Source of the DNA: CAZUCD01 sp964618855
Lineage (GTDB): Bacteria > Sumerlaeota > Sumerlaeia > SLMS01 > JANRJK01
Length of the DNA: 5,889 nucleotides
NCBI GenBank assembly: GCA_964618855.1
Contig: CAZUCD010000198.1
Span: forward strand, 1-5,889
Direction: 5' to 3'
The notes under the pieces are model-generated. The model saw only the letters and a list, made by a program, of their open reading frames with translations. It was not told where the DNA came from and did no database searches. This document shows, in pieces, positions 1-5,889 of this stretch. Both the position numbers and the translations under genes were made by a program. Numbering within the stretch: the stretch's first letter is position 1; each line of letters starts with the position of its first letter.

Positions 1-1
1 C

Positions 2-1072
2 CACATCATCACCATCGAGGACCCGGTCGAGTTCGTGCACCACAACAAGCGTTGCATCGTCAACCAGCGCGAGGTCGGCAAGAACACGAAGAGCTTCGCC
101 GCGGCGCTCCGCAGCGCGCTGCGCGAGGACCCCGACGTCGTGCTCGTCGGCGAAATGCGCGACCTCGAGACGATCTCGCTCGCGCTCACCGCCGCCGAAA
201 CGGGCCACCTCGTCTTTGGCACGCTCCACACCCAGTCCGCGGCGAAGACCTGCGACCGCATCATCGACGTCTTCCCGCCGGAGCAGCAGGGGCTCGTCCG
301 CATGATGTTCGCCGAGTCCTTCCAGGCGATCGTGTGCCAGACGCTCGTGCCCCGCAAGGACGGCAAGGGCCGCGCCTGCGCGATGGAGATCATGCTCGGC
401 ACGTCCGCGACGAGGTCCCTCATCCGCGAGGCAAAGACCCACCAGCTGGCGACCGTCCTTCAGACGAACCAGAAACTCGGGATGCAGACCCTGGACATGC
501 ACCTGAAGGAGCTGCTGGAACGAAACGTCATCTCGGAGCGCGACGCCCTGCTGAAGGCGAACAATCCTGACAGCGTCATCGCCGGAGGCCTTGAGAAGCT
601 CGATCAGTTGATCGCGAGGACGGGCCGCGAGGCCGCTGCCGGCGGGGCCGCGATGCGCGGAGGGCCGCAGCAAATGCCCCCGCGGCCGGCGGGAACAACG
701 GGACCGTCGCGCATCCCGGGCGCCTCGATGCCGCAGACGGCGCCCCTTCCCACGCCGCCCTCGCCCTACAACACGCCCGGTCCGGCGGGGGGGATTCCGT
801 TGAACCGCCCGCCGGTAGCCCCCCCGCCCACGGCAATCCCGGAGCCGGCCACGGATCGAGGCGGCCCGCAGCGTCCCCGCATCCCGCCGGTCGAGCCACA
901 GCCCACCGGACCACCACCGCCGAGGCCCCTGACGGGTGGCGCGCCCTTTGCCGCTCCGCCCCCTCCCCCGGGAGGGCCGCCCTCCCCGGCGCCCCTCGGC
1001 GGGGCGCCCCGCCCCCCCGTTCCGCCGGGACCCAGCTTCCCATTCGCCCCGAAGAAACCGGGAGAGGGTTAG
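2..1072 (+). CDS. pilT: Type IV pilus retraction ATPase PilT, 5'-truncated by the window edge, with Pro-rich C-terminal tail
   Basis: The product is a hexameric ATPase that depolymerises type IV pili from the cytoplasmic face of the inner membrane, powering twitching and pilus retraction. The frame is already open at base 2, so the N-terminal PAS-like domain and Walker A lie upstream; 356 codons are visible. Motifs in order are the Asp box TIEDPVEF (bases 11-34), NQREVG (62-79), the Walker B region DVVLVGEMRD (134-163), the His box TGHLVFGTLH (200-229) and ATRSLIREAKTHQ (407-445). The last corresponds to the AIRNLIRE retraction motif that marks PilT rather than PilB or PilU. The ATPase core ends near NNPDS (about base 574), where an ordinary PilT stops. 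About 155 further residues follow, Pro/Gly-rich from about base 665 and ending in FAPKKPGEG. pilU follows 84 bases downstream. The family call is firm; the role of the tail is unknown. The internal GTG at base 35 lies inside the Asp box and is not the start. Confidence 0.95.
   Translation, partial: HIITIEDPVEFVHHNKRCIVNQREVGKNTKSFAAALRSALREDPDVVLVGEMRDLETISLALTAAETGHLVFGTLHTQSAAKTCDRIIDVFPPEQQGLVRMMFAESFQAIVCQTLVPRKDGKGRACAMEIMLGTSATRSLIREAKTHQLATVLQTNQKLGMQTLDMHLKELLERNVISERDALLKANNPDSVIAGGLEKLDQLIARTGREAAAGGAAMRGGPQQMPPRPAGTTGPSRIPGASMPQTAPLPTPPSPYNTPGPAGGIPLNRPPVAPPPTAIPEPATDRGGPQRPRIPPVEPQPTGPPPPRPLTGGAPFAAPPPPPGGPPSPAPLGGAPRPPVPPGPSFPFAPKKPGEG
665..1069 (+). repeat. Low-complexity Pro/Gly-rich coding segment (PilT tail)
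   Basis: This part of the pilT frame encodes about 135 residues dominated by P, G and A, with runs such as GPPPPRP and APPPPPGGPP and few hydrophobic residues. It is predicted to be disordered. It is not a tidy tandem repeat: spacing and composition vary. The DNA contains three 7-base homopolymer runs, G at 787-793 and C at 819-825 and 1012-1018. Since PilT acts as a hexamer, each motor would display six such tails. Proline-rich chains often bind SH3-like, WW-like or profilin-like partners or act as spacers; nothing here identifies a partner. Confidence 0.85.
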
Positions 1073-1156
1073 CAGCGCCCATTCAGGACGAGCCGCAGCC
1101 ACCGACACACGCCACCAACACTGCAAGCAAACCACTCCCCGCGCACAGGCTTCACC
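1073..1156 (+). promoter_or_regulatory. pilT-pilU intergenic leader, C/A-rich, weak SD
   Basis: These 84 bases separate the pilT stop from the pilU ATG. The central part (about 1095-1145) is strikingly poor in G and T and rich in C and A, so it should stay largely single-stranded in mRNA. The only Shine-Dalgarno-like element is an AGG triplet at 1147-1149, seven bases before the ATG. I see no hairpin with a T-tract and no convincing -35/-10 pair. Co-transcription of pilT and pilU is therefore likely. Confidence 0.4.
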
Positions 1157-2221
1157 ATGTCTGCACCACTCGGCCAATTGCTCGACTTGATGGTCCAGAA
1201 GGACGCATCGGACCTCTACCTCTCGGTGGGGTCGGCGCCAAAGTTCTCCCTGCACGGCACCTTCGTGAACGCATCCGAGGGCGTCCTCACGCACGAGATG
1301 ACGGCGCACTACGCCGAGGAGATCCTCACGAAGGACCAACACGGGCAGTTCCTTTCCGACCTCGAGATGAACAGTTCCTTCACTCGGGGCACGGAGGGGC
1401 GGTTCCGCGTGAACTGCTTCATCCAGCGCGGCTCGGTCTCCATCGTGATCCGCCGCATCAAGGTGAAGGTCCCCACTTTCCAGGAACTCGGCCTCCCCCC
1501 GCTTCTTGGAGAACTCATCATGGCGGACCGGGGGCTTCTCCTGGTCACCGGGGCGACGGGTTCCGGCAAGTCCACATCGCTCGCGTCGATGATCGATTTC
1601 CGCAACTCAAAGGTCGGCGGGCACATCATCACGATCGAGGACCCGGTCGAGTTCGTGTTCCAGAACAAGCAGTCGGTGATTTCCCAGCGCGAGGTCGGCA
1701 TCGACACAAAGTCGTTCCAGGAGGCGCTGAAGAACACCCTCCGCCAGGCCCCCAAGGTGATCTACATCGGTGAGATCCGCGACACGGAGACCATGTCCTT
1801 TGCCCTGCACGCGAGCGAGACGGGCCACCTGGTCCTTGCGACGCTGCACTCCACGAACGCGAACCAGACGCTGGAGCGCATCATTCACTTCTTCCCGGGG
1901 GAGTACCGCTCACAGCTCCTGCTGGCGCTGTCGCTGAACCTGAAGGCGATCATCAGCCAGCGTCTGGTCCGCCGCACAAAGGGCGGTCGCGCACCCGCGC
2001 TCGAGATCATGCTCAACACGCCCTACATCTCGGAGCTGATCCTGAAAGGCGAGGTGAACCAGATTCGGAGTGCCATCGCCTCCGCCTCGAACGAGGGACT
2101 CTGCACGTTCGACCAATCGCTCCACGGGCTCTGGGCCAACGGCGTGATCACGGAGGACGAGGCCTTCCGCAACGCGGACAGCGCGAACAACCTCCGCCTG
2201 AAGATGAAGGGGATCGCTTGA
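1157..2221 (+). CDS. pilU: PilU-type type IV pilus retraction ATPase
   Basis: The product is a PilT paralogue that in well-studied bacteria works as an accessory, PilT-dependent retraction motor at the inner-membrane pilus base. The 354 residues are close to the usual PilT/PilU length. An N-terminal domain (about 1-100, opening with LLDLMVQKDASDLYLSVG) precedes the RecA-like core. That core has Walker A GATGSGKST (132-140, Lys138), Asp box TIEDPVEF (159-166), Walker B region VIYIGEIRD (201-209, Glu206) and His box TGHLVLATLH (222-231). PilU signatures are ALKNTLRQAP (190-199), ETMSFALHASETGH, LSLNLKAIISQRL (259-270), ISELILKGEV in place of the PilT AIRNLIRE motif (291-300), and a close FRNADSANNLRLKMK ending. 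All nucleotide-handling motifs look intact, and there is no proline tail, unlike its neighbour. The ATG at 1157 gives the full expected N-terminus. PilT/PilU pairing is known in Pseudomonas and others, so a single retraction operon is a reasonable inference. Confidence 0.93.
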   Translation: MSAPLGQLLDLMVQKDASDLYLSVGSAPKFSLHGTFVNASEGVLTHEMTAHYAEEILTKDQHGQFLSDLEMNSSFTRGTEGRFRVNCFIQRGSVSIVIRRIKVKVPTFQELGLPPLLGELIMADRGLLLVTGATGSGKSTSLASMIDFRNSKVGGHIITIEDPVEFVFQNKQSVISQREVGIDTKSFQEALKNTLRQAPKVIYIGEIRDTETMSFALHASETGHLVLATLHSTNANQTLERIIHFFPGEYRSQLLLALSLNLKAIISQRLVRRTKGGRAPALEIMLNTPYISELILKGEVNQIRSAIASASNEGLCTFDQSLHGLWANGVITEDEAFRNADSANNLRLKMKGIA

Positions 2222-2313
2222 GCGACGCGCGCGGCTCCGACATATCATTGGACAGCGGTGCCTCCCGAGGCTGACATTCCCCGGTCGCGACGACGGAGAT
2301 ACACCGTAATCCC
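2222..2313 (+). other. pilU to TPR-gene intergenic gap
   Basis: This 92-base gap contains a locally AT-richer patch (CATATCATTG at 2241-2250), a short inverted repeat GCCTCCCGAGGC (2260-2271) and a GGAG at 2295-2298. The inverted repeat has a loop of only two to four bases and no T-tract, so it is not a convincing terminator. The GGAG sits 15 bases before the next ATG, too far for a normal Shine-Dalgarno site. TTGGAC at 2248-2253 has no fitting -10 box. A promoter here is possible but not demonstrated. Confidence 0.3.
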
Positions 2314-3081
2314 ATGCCTCCCCGCCAATCTCCCAAGCCCCGGCGAGCCAGGACCCGCGAACCCGTCCCGGCAGAATCCCCTGCAACGGAGCCGGCCGCG
2401 GAGCCCCAACCGGCCAATGTCGCCGTCCCCGCCCCAACCGCGGGCGTGCCCACGAACACACCCATAGCAACGCTGGCTCCGGCGACGGTCGGACGGAAGC
2501 GCATCTACGCCGGCATAATCCTCACATTTGTGGTCATCAACGCGATCATCGTGTTCCTGTTGCGCGGGGTGGATGACGAACTGAAGTGGTCGCAGGAACT
2601 CAGGGCCGTGGACGACGCCTTTGCGGCGGGCCGCGCAAAGGACGCCGCGGAGGACCTCCTCCGGTTCGGCGACCGCTGGCCAGATGCCAAGAAGACCTAC
2701 GGCTTCAACGAAAAGGCGGGGCGCTACCTGGGCGCAGCGGGTGACTGGAAACGCGCGGCGGAGTTCTACGAGAAGGCCGCGGCGTTGCGTCCCACCCAGG
2801 ACAACGTTGCGGCCGCCGCGGGCGAGGCCCAGTGGCAGGCCGGCAACCGGGAGCGCGCATTCGAGTTGTTCAAGCGCGAGATTCTATCCGGCAACGCCGA
2901 CAACGACCTGGCAAACCTCAGGCTGGCACAGCAGTTCATCGAAACGAAGGACTACCTTCGGGCCGGTGAATTCATGCAGGCGGTCCGCGACCGCGAGAAG
3001 TACGCCACCGAACTGGATGCCGCGCGGGCGGCCATCGAGGCCGAAGTCCTCGCGCCGGCCCGCACGGCTGCGGAACTCTGA
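2314..3081 (+). CDS. Single-pass membrane protein with Pro/Ala-rich N-terminus and TPR-like repeats
   Basis: I do not recognise this 255-residue protein as a named family. Residues 1-60 are rich in P, A, E and R and look disordered. The basic cluster RKR (61-63) precedes one strongly hydrophobic segment at about 64-83. Only one arginine follows it before the acidic DDE, so the positive-inside rule places the N-terminus in the cytoplasm and the rest in the periplasm. The C-terminal part looks like helical hairpins: about 90-124, 131-160 (the best TPR match, with AGDWKRAAEFYEKAAALRP), 163-194 (AGNRERAFELFKREI) and 197-228 (TKDYLRAGEFMQAV). TPRs usually mediate protein contacts. Position after pilU suggests an envelope or pilus-assembly accessory, but that is context only; a general TPR anchor protein is equally possible. 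The ATG at 2314 is the first start in frame and keeps the membrane segment. lysS begins 28 bases after the stop. Confidence 0.85.
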   Translation: MPPRQSPKPRRARTREPVPAESPATEPAAEPQPANVAVPAPTAGVPTNTPIATLAPATVGRKRIYAGIILTFVVINAIIVFLLRGVDDELKWSQELRAVDDAFAAGRAKDAAEDLLRFGDRWPDAKKTYGFNEKAGRYLGAAGDWKRAAEFYEKAAALRPTQDNVAAAAGEAQWQAGNRERAFELFKREILSGNADNDLANLRLAQQFIETKDYLRAGEFMQAVRDREKYATELDAARAAIEAEVLAPARTAAEL

Positions 3082-3109
3082 CTCACCACTCCCAACACCA
3101 AAGCTCCCC

Positions 3110-4621
3110 ATGGAACACTTCCTTCCCGACCACAACCACCTCATCGAGGAACGCTACGCCAAGGTGAGGGCGCTCCGCGAGGCGGGGATCGACCCGTATC
3201 CGGTGAGCGTACCCAGCGGAAACCTGGCATCGGAGATCCTGGCGGATCCGGACGAGTGGATCGCGTCCGGCAGGGAGGCGACGCTGCTCGGGCGCGTCCT
3301 CGTGATCCGCGCATTCGGCAAGGCCGCGTTCTTTCCCCTGCGCGACCGAAGCGGCCAGATTCAAGTCTACGTGAAGCTCGGCGAGACGGACGAGGTCGGC
3401 TACCGCATCTACAAGGAATTCCTCGACGGCGGGGACATCGTGTCGGTGTCGGGGCCGGTGTTCCGTTCGAAGACCGGGGAGGTGACGGTGCTTGCGAAGC
3501 GCCTCGTACTTGCCTCGAAGGCGGTTCGCCAACTCCCGGAGAAGTACCACGGGTTCCACGACGTCGAGGCGCGCTACCGGCAACGCTATGTGGACCTGAT
3601 CGCGAACCCCGAGGTTGCGGGGGTCTTCCGCATGCGTTCGCGCCTGCTGTCCGCCATGCGACGGCAACTGGACGACGCGGGGTTCATGGAGGTCGAGACG
3701 CCGATGATGCAGCCGCTCTATGGTGGCGCGGCGGCGCGGCCCTTCATCACCCACCACAACACGTTGGACATGGACCTCTACCTGCGCATCGCGCCGGAGC
3801 TCTACCTCAAGCGCCTCGTCGTCGGGGGCCTGGACCGCGTGTACGAAATCAACCGCAACTTCCGCAACGAGGGCATCAGCCCGAAGCACAACCCCGAGTT
3901 CACGATGCTCGAGCTCTACGCCGGGGGATGGGATGCTCGGGGCATGATGGACTTCTGCGAGGCGACCGTGCGGGCCACGATCGCCACCGCGACCGGGGGA
4001 GCCACCATCACGAACTGCCACGATGAGGAGATAGATTTCTCCCGTCCGTTCGAGCGCGTCTCCATCCTTGGCCTCATCCAGCGGCATGTGGGGGTTGAGC
4101 TGCGGTGGGACATGACGCTCGACGAGGTGCGCGGCGCCTGCCCAGCCATCGGCATACCGTCCGAGTGCCAGAATGGCGCCGATGGAATCATGTTCATCAT
4201 GGAACACGAGATCGAGAAGCACCTCCTCCAGCCGACCTTCATCACCGAGTTCCCCAAGTCGATCAGCCCGCTCTCCAAGGGCATCCCCGGAAGGCCCGAC
4301 GTCGCCGACCGGTTCGAGTTGTTCGTGAACCGGATGGAGCTAGCCAACGGATTCAGTGAACTGAACGATCCGCGGGACCAGTACGAGCGGTTCGCGGAAC
4401 AGGTGGCGAGGCGGCGCGCCGGGGACGAGGAGGCCGTGGGCAGGATCGACGAGGACTACGTCCGGGCACTCGAGTATGGCATGGTGCCCGCCGCGGGCAT
4501 CGGCATCGGCATCGACCGCCTCGTCATGGTCGCCACGCGGAGCGCCTCCATCCGCGACGTGATCCTGTTTCCGCTCATGAAGCCCGTCCACGAATCGCAT
4601 CCCACGCCCGTTCCCGGCTGA
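3110..4621 (+). CDS. lysS: Lysine--tRNA ligase (class II LysRS)
   Basis: The cytoplasmic enzyme activates lysine with ATP and charges tRNA-Lys. The 503 residues match the bacterial class II family (about 490-510). An N-terminal OB-fold anticodon-binding domain spans roughly 57-136 (GRVLVIRAFGKAAFF, LRDRSGQIQVYV). The linker LPEKYHG and RYRQRYVDLI (143-164) is diagnostic of LysRS. Motif 1 lies around 183-199 (FMEVETPMM), motif 2 is FRNEGISPKHNPEF (251-264, Arg252), and motif 3 is GIGIGIDR (463-470, Arg470). The lysine-pocket and active-site stretches FITEFPKSISPLSK (377-390) and NGFSELNDP (413-421) are present. I chose the ATG at 3110 because MEHFLPDHNHLIEERYAKV is a normal LysRS N-terminus; the frame stays open far upstream, but only in the shadow of the TPR gene. 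No Shine-Dalgarno site precedes it; the leader is C/A-rich. The stop overlaps the next start, suggesting coupled translation. Confidence 0.97.
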   Translation: MEHFLPDHNHLIEERYAKVRALREAGIDPYPVSVPSGNLASEILADPDEWIASGREATLLGRVLVIRAFGKAAFFPLRDRSGQIQVYVKLGETDEVGYRIYKEFLDGGDIVSVSGPVFRSKTGEVTVLAKRLVLASKAVRQLPEKYHGFHDVEARYRQRYVDLIANPEVAGVFRMRSRLLSAMRRQLDDAGFMEVETPMMQPLYGGAAARPFITHHNTLDMDLYLRIAPELYLKRLVVGGLDRVYEINRNFRNEGISPKHNPEFTMLELYAGGWDARGMMDFCEATVRATIATATGGATITNCHDEEIDFSRPFERVSILGLIQRHVGVELRWDMTLDEVRGACPAIGIPSECQNGADGIMFIMEHEIEKHLLQPTFITEFPKSISPLSKGIPGRPDVADRFELFVNRMELANGFSELNDPRDQYERFAEQVARRRAGDEEAVGRIDEDYVRALEYGMVPAAGIGIGIDRLVMVATRSASIRDVILFPLMKPVHESHPTPVPG

Positions 4622-4623
4622 TG
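4619..4623 (+). promoter_or_regulatory. TGATG stop-start overlap coupling lysS to the next gene
   Basis: The lysS stop TGA (4619-4621) shares its A with the ATG of the downstream membrane-protein gene (4621-4623). The 20 bases before it show no purine-rich Shine-Dalgarno site, so ribosomes ending lysS translation probably re-initiate here. A second in-frame ATG two codons later (4627) could also be used. Such overlaps normally mean one transcript and linked expression. Confidence 0.7.
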
Positions 4624-5676
4624 AGCATGCCGCCGCCGCCGGGCATGCAGGGCGGCACGGAGTGCGGGGCGCGCTTCACCGGCGACCTGACCCTGCCGAC
4701 GCTCGTGCGCATGACGCTCGATGCGTGGTCCGACAATCCCGTGGCGCGGCGCCTGTGGCGGCTGATGCGGAGGACGGTGATCGCGCTGTTCGCGCTTTCC
4801 GCCTCGGGCGCCGTCATCTCGATGACGGTCGCACTCATGCAGCCCGTGGGCGCGGCGGGTGGGCCGGGAATCGGGTACGTCCTCCTGTCCATGGTTGGGG
4901 GCGCAGCCAGCAGCGCCGTCGGCCTCATCACCCTCGCCGTGCCCTTTCTCTACCCGTCGTGGGCATACCGGAAGAGTTGGACGGACGATCCCATGCTGCG
5001 GACGGCCGCGATGGGTTTGCGTGGCCGCGTGGTCGGCATCTTCGCGCCGCTGGTGCTGGCGGCCATTGTTGTCACCGGGGTAAACCTCGTCGCAGCCCCT
5101 GTGGCATTGATCTCGGCCGTGGGCCAGATGGAGGCGACCCTCGGGTCCGGATTCGGCAAGGAACCGATCACGAAGGCCCTCGCCGCGCTCTCGGGGTTCA
5201 CGGCATCCCTCGCTTACCTGTTCACCTATCCGCTCGCATGCGTGACAATCGGGTTGAGGCGGCTCATTAACCATGGTGATCCGGCGGGTGCTCGCTCGCG
5301 CGGGTTCATGTTCGTGGCTCGTCCCGTCATTCGCATCATCTTGGCGAGCGTGGCGATAAGCTTCGTCCGGGGACTGCCATTCCTGATCTGGTTTCTTTTC
5401 GGATTCGCATCGGTGACGAGTACCGGGGTTGCAGGGACGCCGCCGGCCGCCCCCAGGTTTGAACCCATGCCGGAGTCCTACTGGGTCGCATCCTACCTGG
5501 CTCTGATCGCGATCGATGCCTTTCAGGTGTTCGTTTTCCACCTGATCCTGACTCCCTACTGGCGGTCCGACCTGGGCATGGTGATGCGCGTGCTCTTTGA
5601 CGCCGAGCCCGAACGAGTGCCCCCGCCCCCGATGATTCCTCCTCCTCCGTCTGCCTACTCGCAACCGAACCTGTAG
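4621..5676 (+). CDS. Polytopic membrane protein of unknown function with PPPP motifs at both ends
   Basis: I do not recognise this 351-residue protein. It starts MSMPPPPGM, continues with a soluble basic stretch (to about 51, including RRLWRLMRR), then shows hydrophobic segments at about 52-74, 84-111, 137-160, 186-211, 233-264 (one long or two short spans) and 287-310. That gives about six transmembrane helices, with two basic loops (RRLINHGDPAGARSRG at 213-228 and YRKSW at 116-120) likely cytoplasmic. The C-terminal 40 residues are soluble and proline-rich (PPPPMIPPPP at 334-343). No catalytic motif, ATP site or metal cluster is evident. The hydrophobic segments lack charged pairs typical of well-known transporters, so a scaffold, small channel or uncharacterised domain family is possible. 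The start at 4621 is favoured by the TGATG overlap with lysS; ATG 4627 would remove only two residues. The 3' end overlaps a convergent gene by 22 bases. Its link to lysS may be positional only. Confidence 0.85.
   Translation: MSMPPPPGMQGGTECGARFTGDLTLPTLVRMTLDAWSDNPVARRLWRLMRRTVIALFALSASGAVISMTVALMQPVGAAGGPGIGYVLLSMVGGAASSAVGLITLAVPFLYPSWAYRKSWTDDPMLRTAAMGLRGRVVGIFAPLVLAAIVVTGVNLVAAPVALISAVGQMEATLGSGFGKEPITKALAALSGFTASLAYLFTYPLACVTIGLRRLINHGDPAGARSRGFMFVARPVIRIILASVAISFVRGLPFLIWFLFGFASVTSTGVAGTPPAAPRFEPMPESYWVASYLALIAIDAFQVFVFHLILTPYWRSDLGMVMRVLFDAEPERVPPPPMIPPPPSAYSQPNL
5655..5676. other. Convergent 22-base overlap of two gene ends
   Basis: The plus-strand membrane-protein gene ends at TAG 5674-5676, while the minus-strand gene ends at 5655 after crossing the same bases. 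There is no room for a conventional terminator between them, so any terminator must lie inside one of the coding regions, or the two transcripts must overlap and be antisense to each other. I see no obvious stem with a T-tract in 5640-5720 on either strand. Confidence 0.55.
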
Positions 5677-5888
5677 AGCCCGCCCAAGGAGACGGTCCCG
5701 TTCGTCGGATCATACGGTCGGAACGGACCATGGCTCAGCGACACCTCGCCGTCGCCGAAGGCTGAGAATTCGTCCGTGGATGGGCCGATTCCCTTGAGCA
5801 GGTATCGAGCCTGCGGCCTCCACGCGGACAGTGGAATGTCGAAGCGGCGGAGGTCCGCAGGATTCAGGTAGCGAAAGCCGCGACCCCT
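5655..5888 (-). CDS. C-terminal end of a probable pseudopilin-like (type II secretion GspG-like) protein, 5' part outside the window
   Basis: On the minus strand a frame is open from the window edge to a TAG at 5657-5655, giving 77 residues. It lacks a start because the gene begins beyond the window. The sequence runs GFRYLNPADLRRF, then RYLLKGIGPSTDEFSAFGDG, then FRPYDPTNGTVSLGGLYRFG near the end. The order of a YxL-x-GP segment followed by YDPTNGTVS-x-G-x-x-R is what I recall from the C-termini of pseudopilin or prepilin-like proteins of Planctomycetota, Lentisphaerota, Sumerlaeota and related phyla. If so, the missing N-terminus should carry a prepilin cleavage site and a hydrophobic helix, and the protein would be a fibre or secretion-apparatus subunit in the envelope. 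This assignment rests on memory of the motif, not an alignment. It is convergent with the membrane-protein gene and overlaps it by 22 bases. Its amino-acid composition looks like real protein, unlike the other frames here. Confidence 0.6.
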   Translation of the reverse strand, partial: RGRGFRYLNPADLRRFDIPLSAWRPQARYLLKGIGPSTDEFSAFGDGEVSLSHGPFRPYDPTNGTVSLGGLYRFGCE

Positions 5889-5889
5889 C

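Noticed and set aside
35..37. GTG at 35 as the pilT start
   Set aside because: It encodes the valine inside the conserved Asp-box region, and the frame is open and homologous upstream to the window edge.
576..1082. Long minus-strand frame opposite the pilT tail
   Set aside because: It is the expected by-product of GC-rich, proline/glycine-coding DNA, and its translation is R/A/G-rich without motifs.
2260..2271. Inverted repeat GCCTCCCGAGGC as an intrinsic terminator after pilU
   Set aside because: The loop is too small and there is no following T-tract.
2248..2276. TTGGAC as a -35 box for a TPR-gene promoter
   Set aside because: No acceptable -10 hexamer lies 15-19 bases downstream.
2621..3109. 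Upstream extension of the lysS frame into the TPR gene
   Set aside because: The open stretch is an out-of-frame shadow with S/R/P-rich translation. LysRS homology begins at the ATG at 3110.
3083..4222. 379-codon minus-strand frame inside lysS
   Set aside because: It is antisense to conserved LysRS codons and its H/R/V/D-rich composition is typical of a shadow frame in high-GC DNA.
3110..4621. EpmA/GenX, the LysRS-like EF-P lysyl-modifying enzyme, tempting because of the many polyproline stretches nearby
   Set aside because: EpmA is about 325 residues and lacks the N-terminal anticodon-binding domain. This protein has 503 residues with a full OB fold and the bacterial LysRS linker.
4456..5664. 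402-codon minus-strand frame opposite the last membrane gene and the lysS end
   Set aside because: It covers conserved LysRS motif 3 in antisense and its product is R/H/G/Q-rich low-complexity. The plus frame has clear membrane helices.

Overview
The window is a GC-rich bacterial segment. It has five tightly spaced genes on the plus strand and the tail of a sixth gene on the minus strand, with no gene-free stretch over 100 bases. A retraction-ATPase pair (PilT then PilU) indicates a bacterium with type IV pili. The minus-strand gene end carries a YDPTNGTVS-type tail that I recall from pseudopilin-like proteins of Planctomycetota, Sumerlaeota, Hydrogenedentota and similar deep lineages. Good Shine-Dalgarno sites are scarce. 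Together these suggest an uncultured Gram-negative lineage of that kind, but the taxonomic placement is a low-confidence inference.

Layout: (1) 2-1072, the 3' part of a pilT-type ATPase gene, whose product ends in an unusual Pro/Gly-rich tail of about 135-155 residues. (2) 1157-2221, a complete pilU-type ATPase gene. (3) 2314-3081, a single-pass membrane protein with a Pro/Ala-rich N-terminus and TPR-like hairpins. (4) 3110-4621, a complete class II lysyl-tRNA synthetase gene. (5) 4621-5676, an unrecognised multi-pass membrane protein with PPPP motifs at both ends, whose start overlaps the lysS stop by one base. (6) 5655-5888 on the minus strand, the last 77 codons of a probable pseudopilin-like protein, overlapping gene 5 tail to tail by 22 bases.

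How the genes fit together: PilT and PilU are expected to form hexameric motors at the inner-membrane base of the pilus and to drive retraction. The TPR membrane protein and the polytopic protein could be envelope partners, but only position suggests this. lysS is a housekeeping gene lodged in the same directional block. The most distinctive features are the disordered proline-rich tail on an otherwise standard PilT, with three 7-base homopolymer tracts in its coding sequence, and the recurrence of proline-rich segments in three of the five plus-strand products. I see no CRISPR array, RNA gene, mobile element or convincing intrinsic terminator. The window looks like a chromosomal core region with some unusual decoration rather than a new defence or mobile system.
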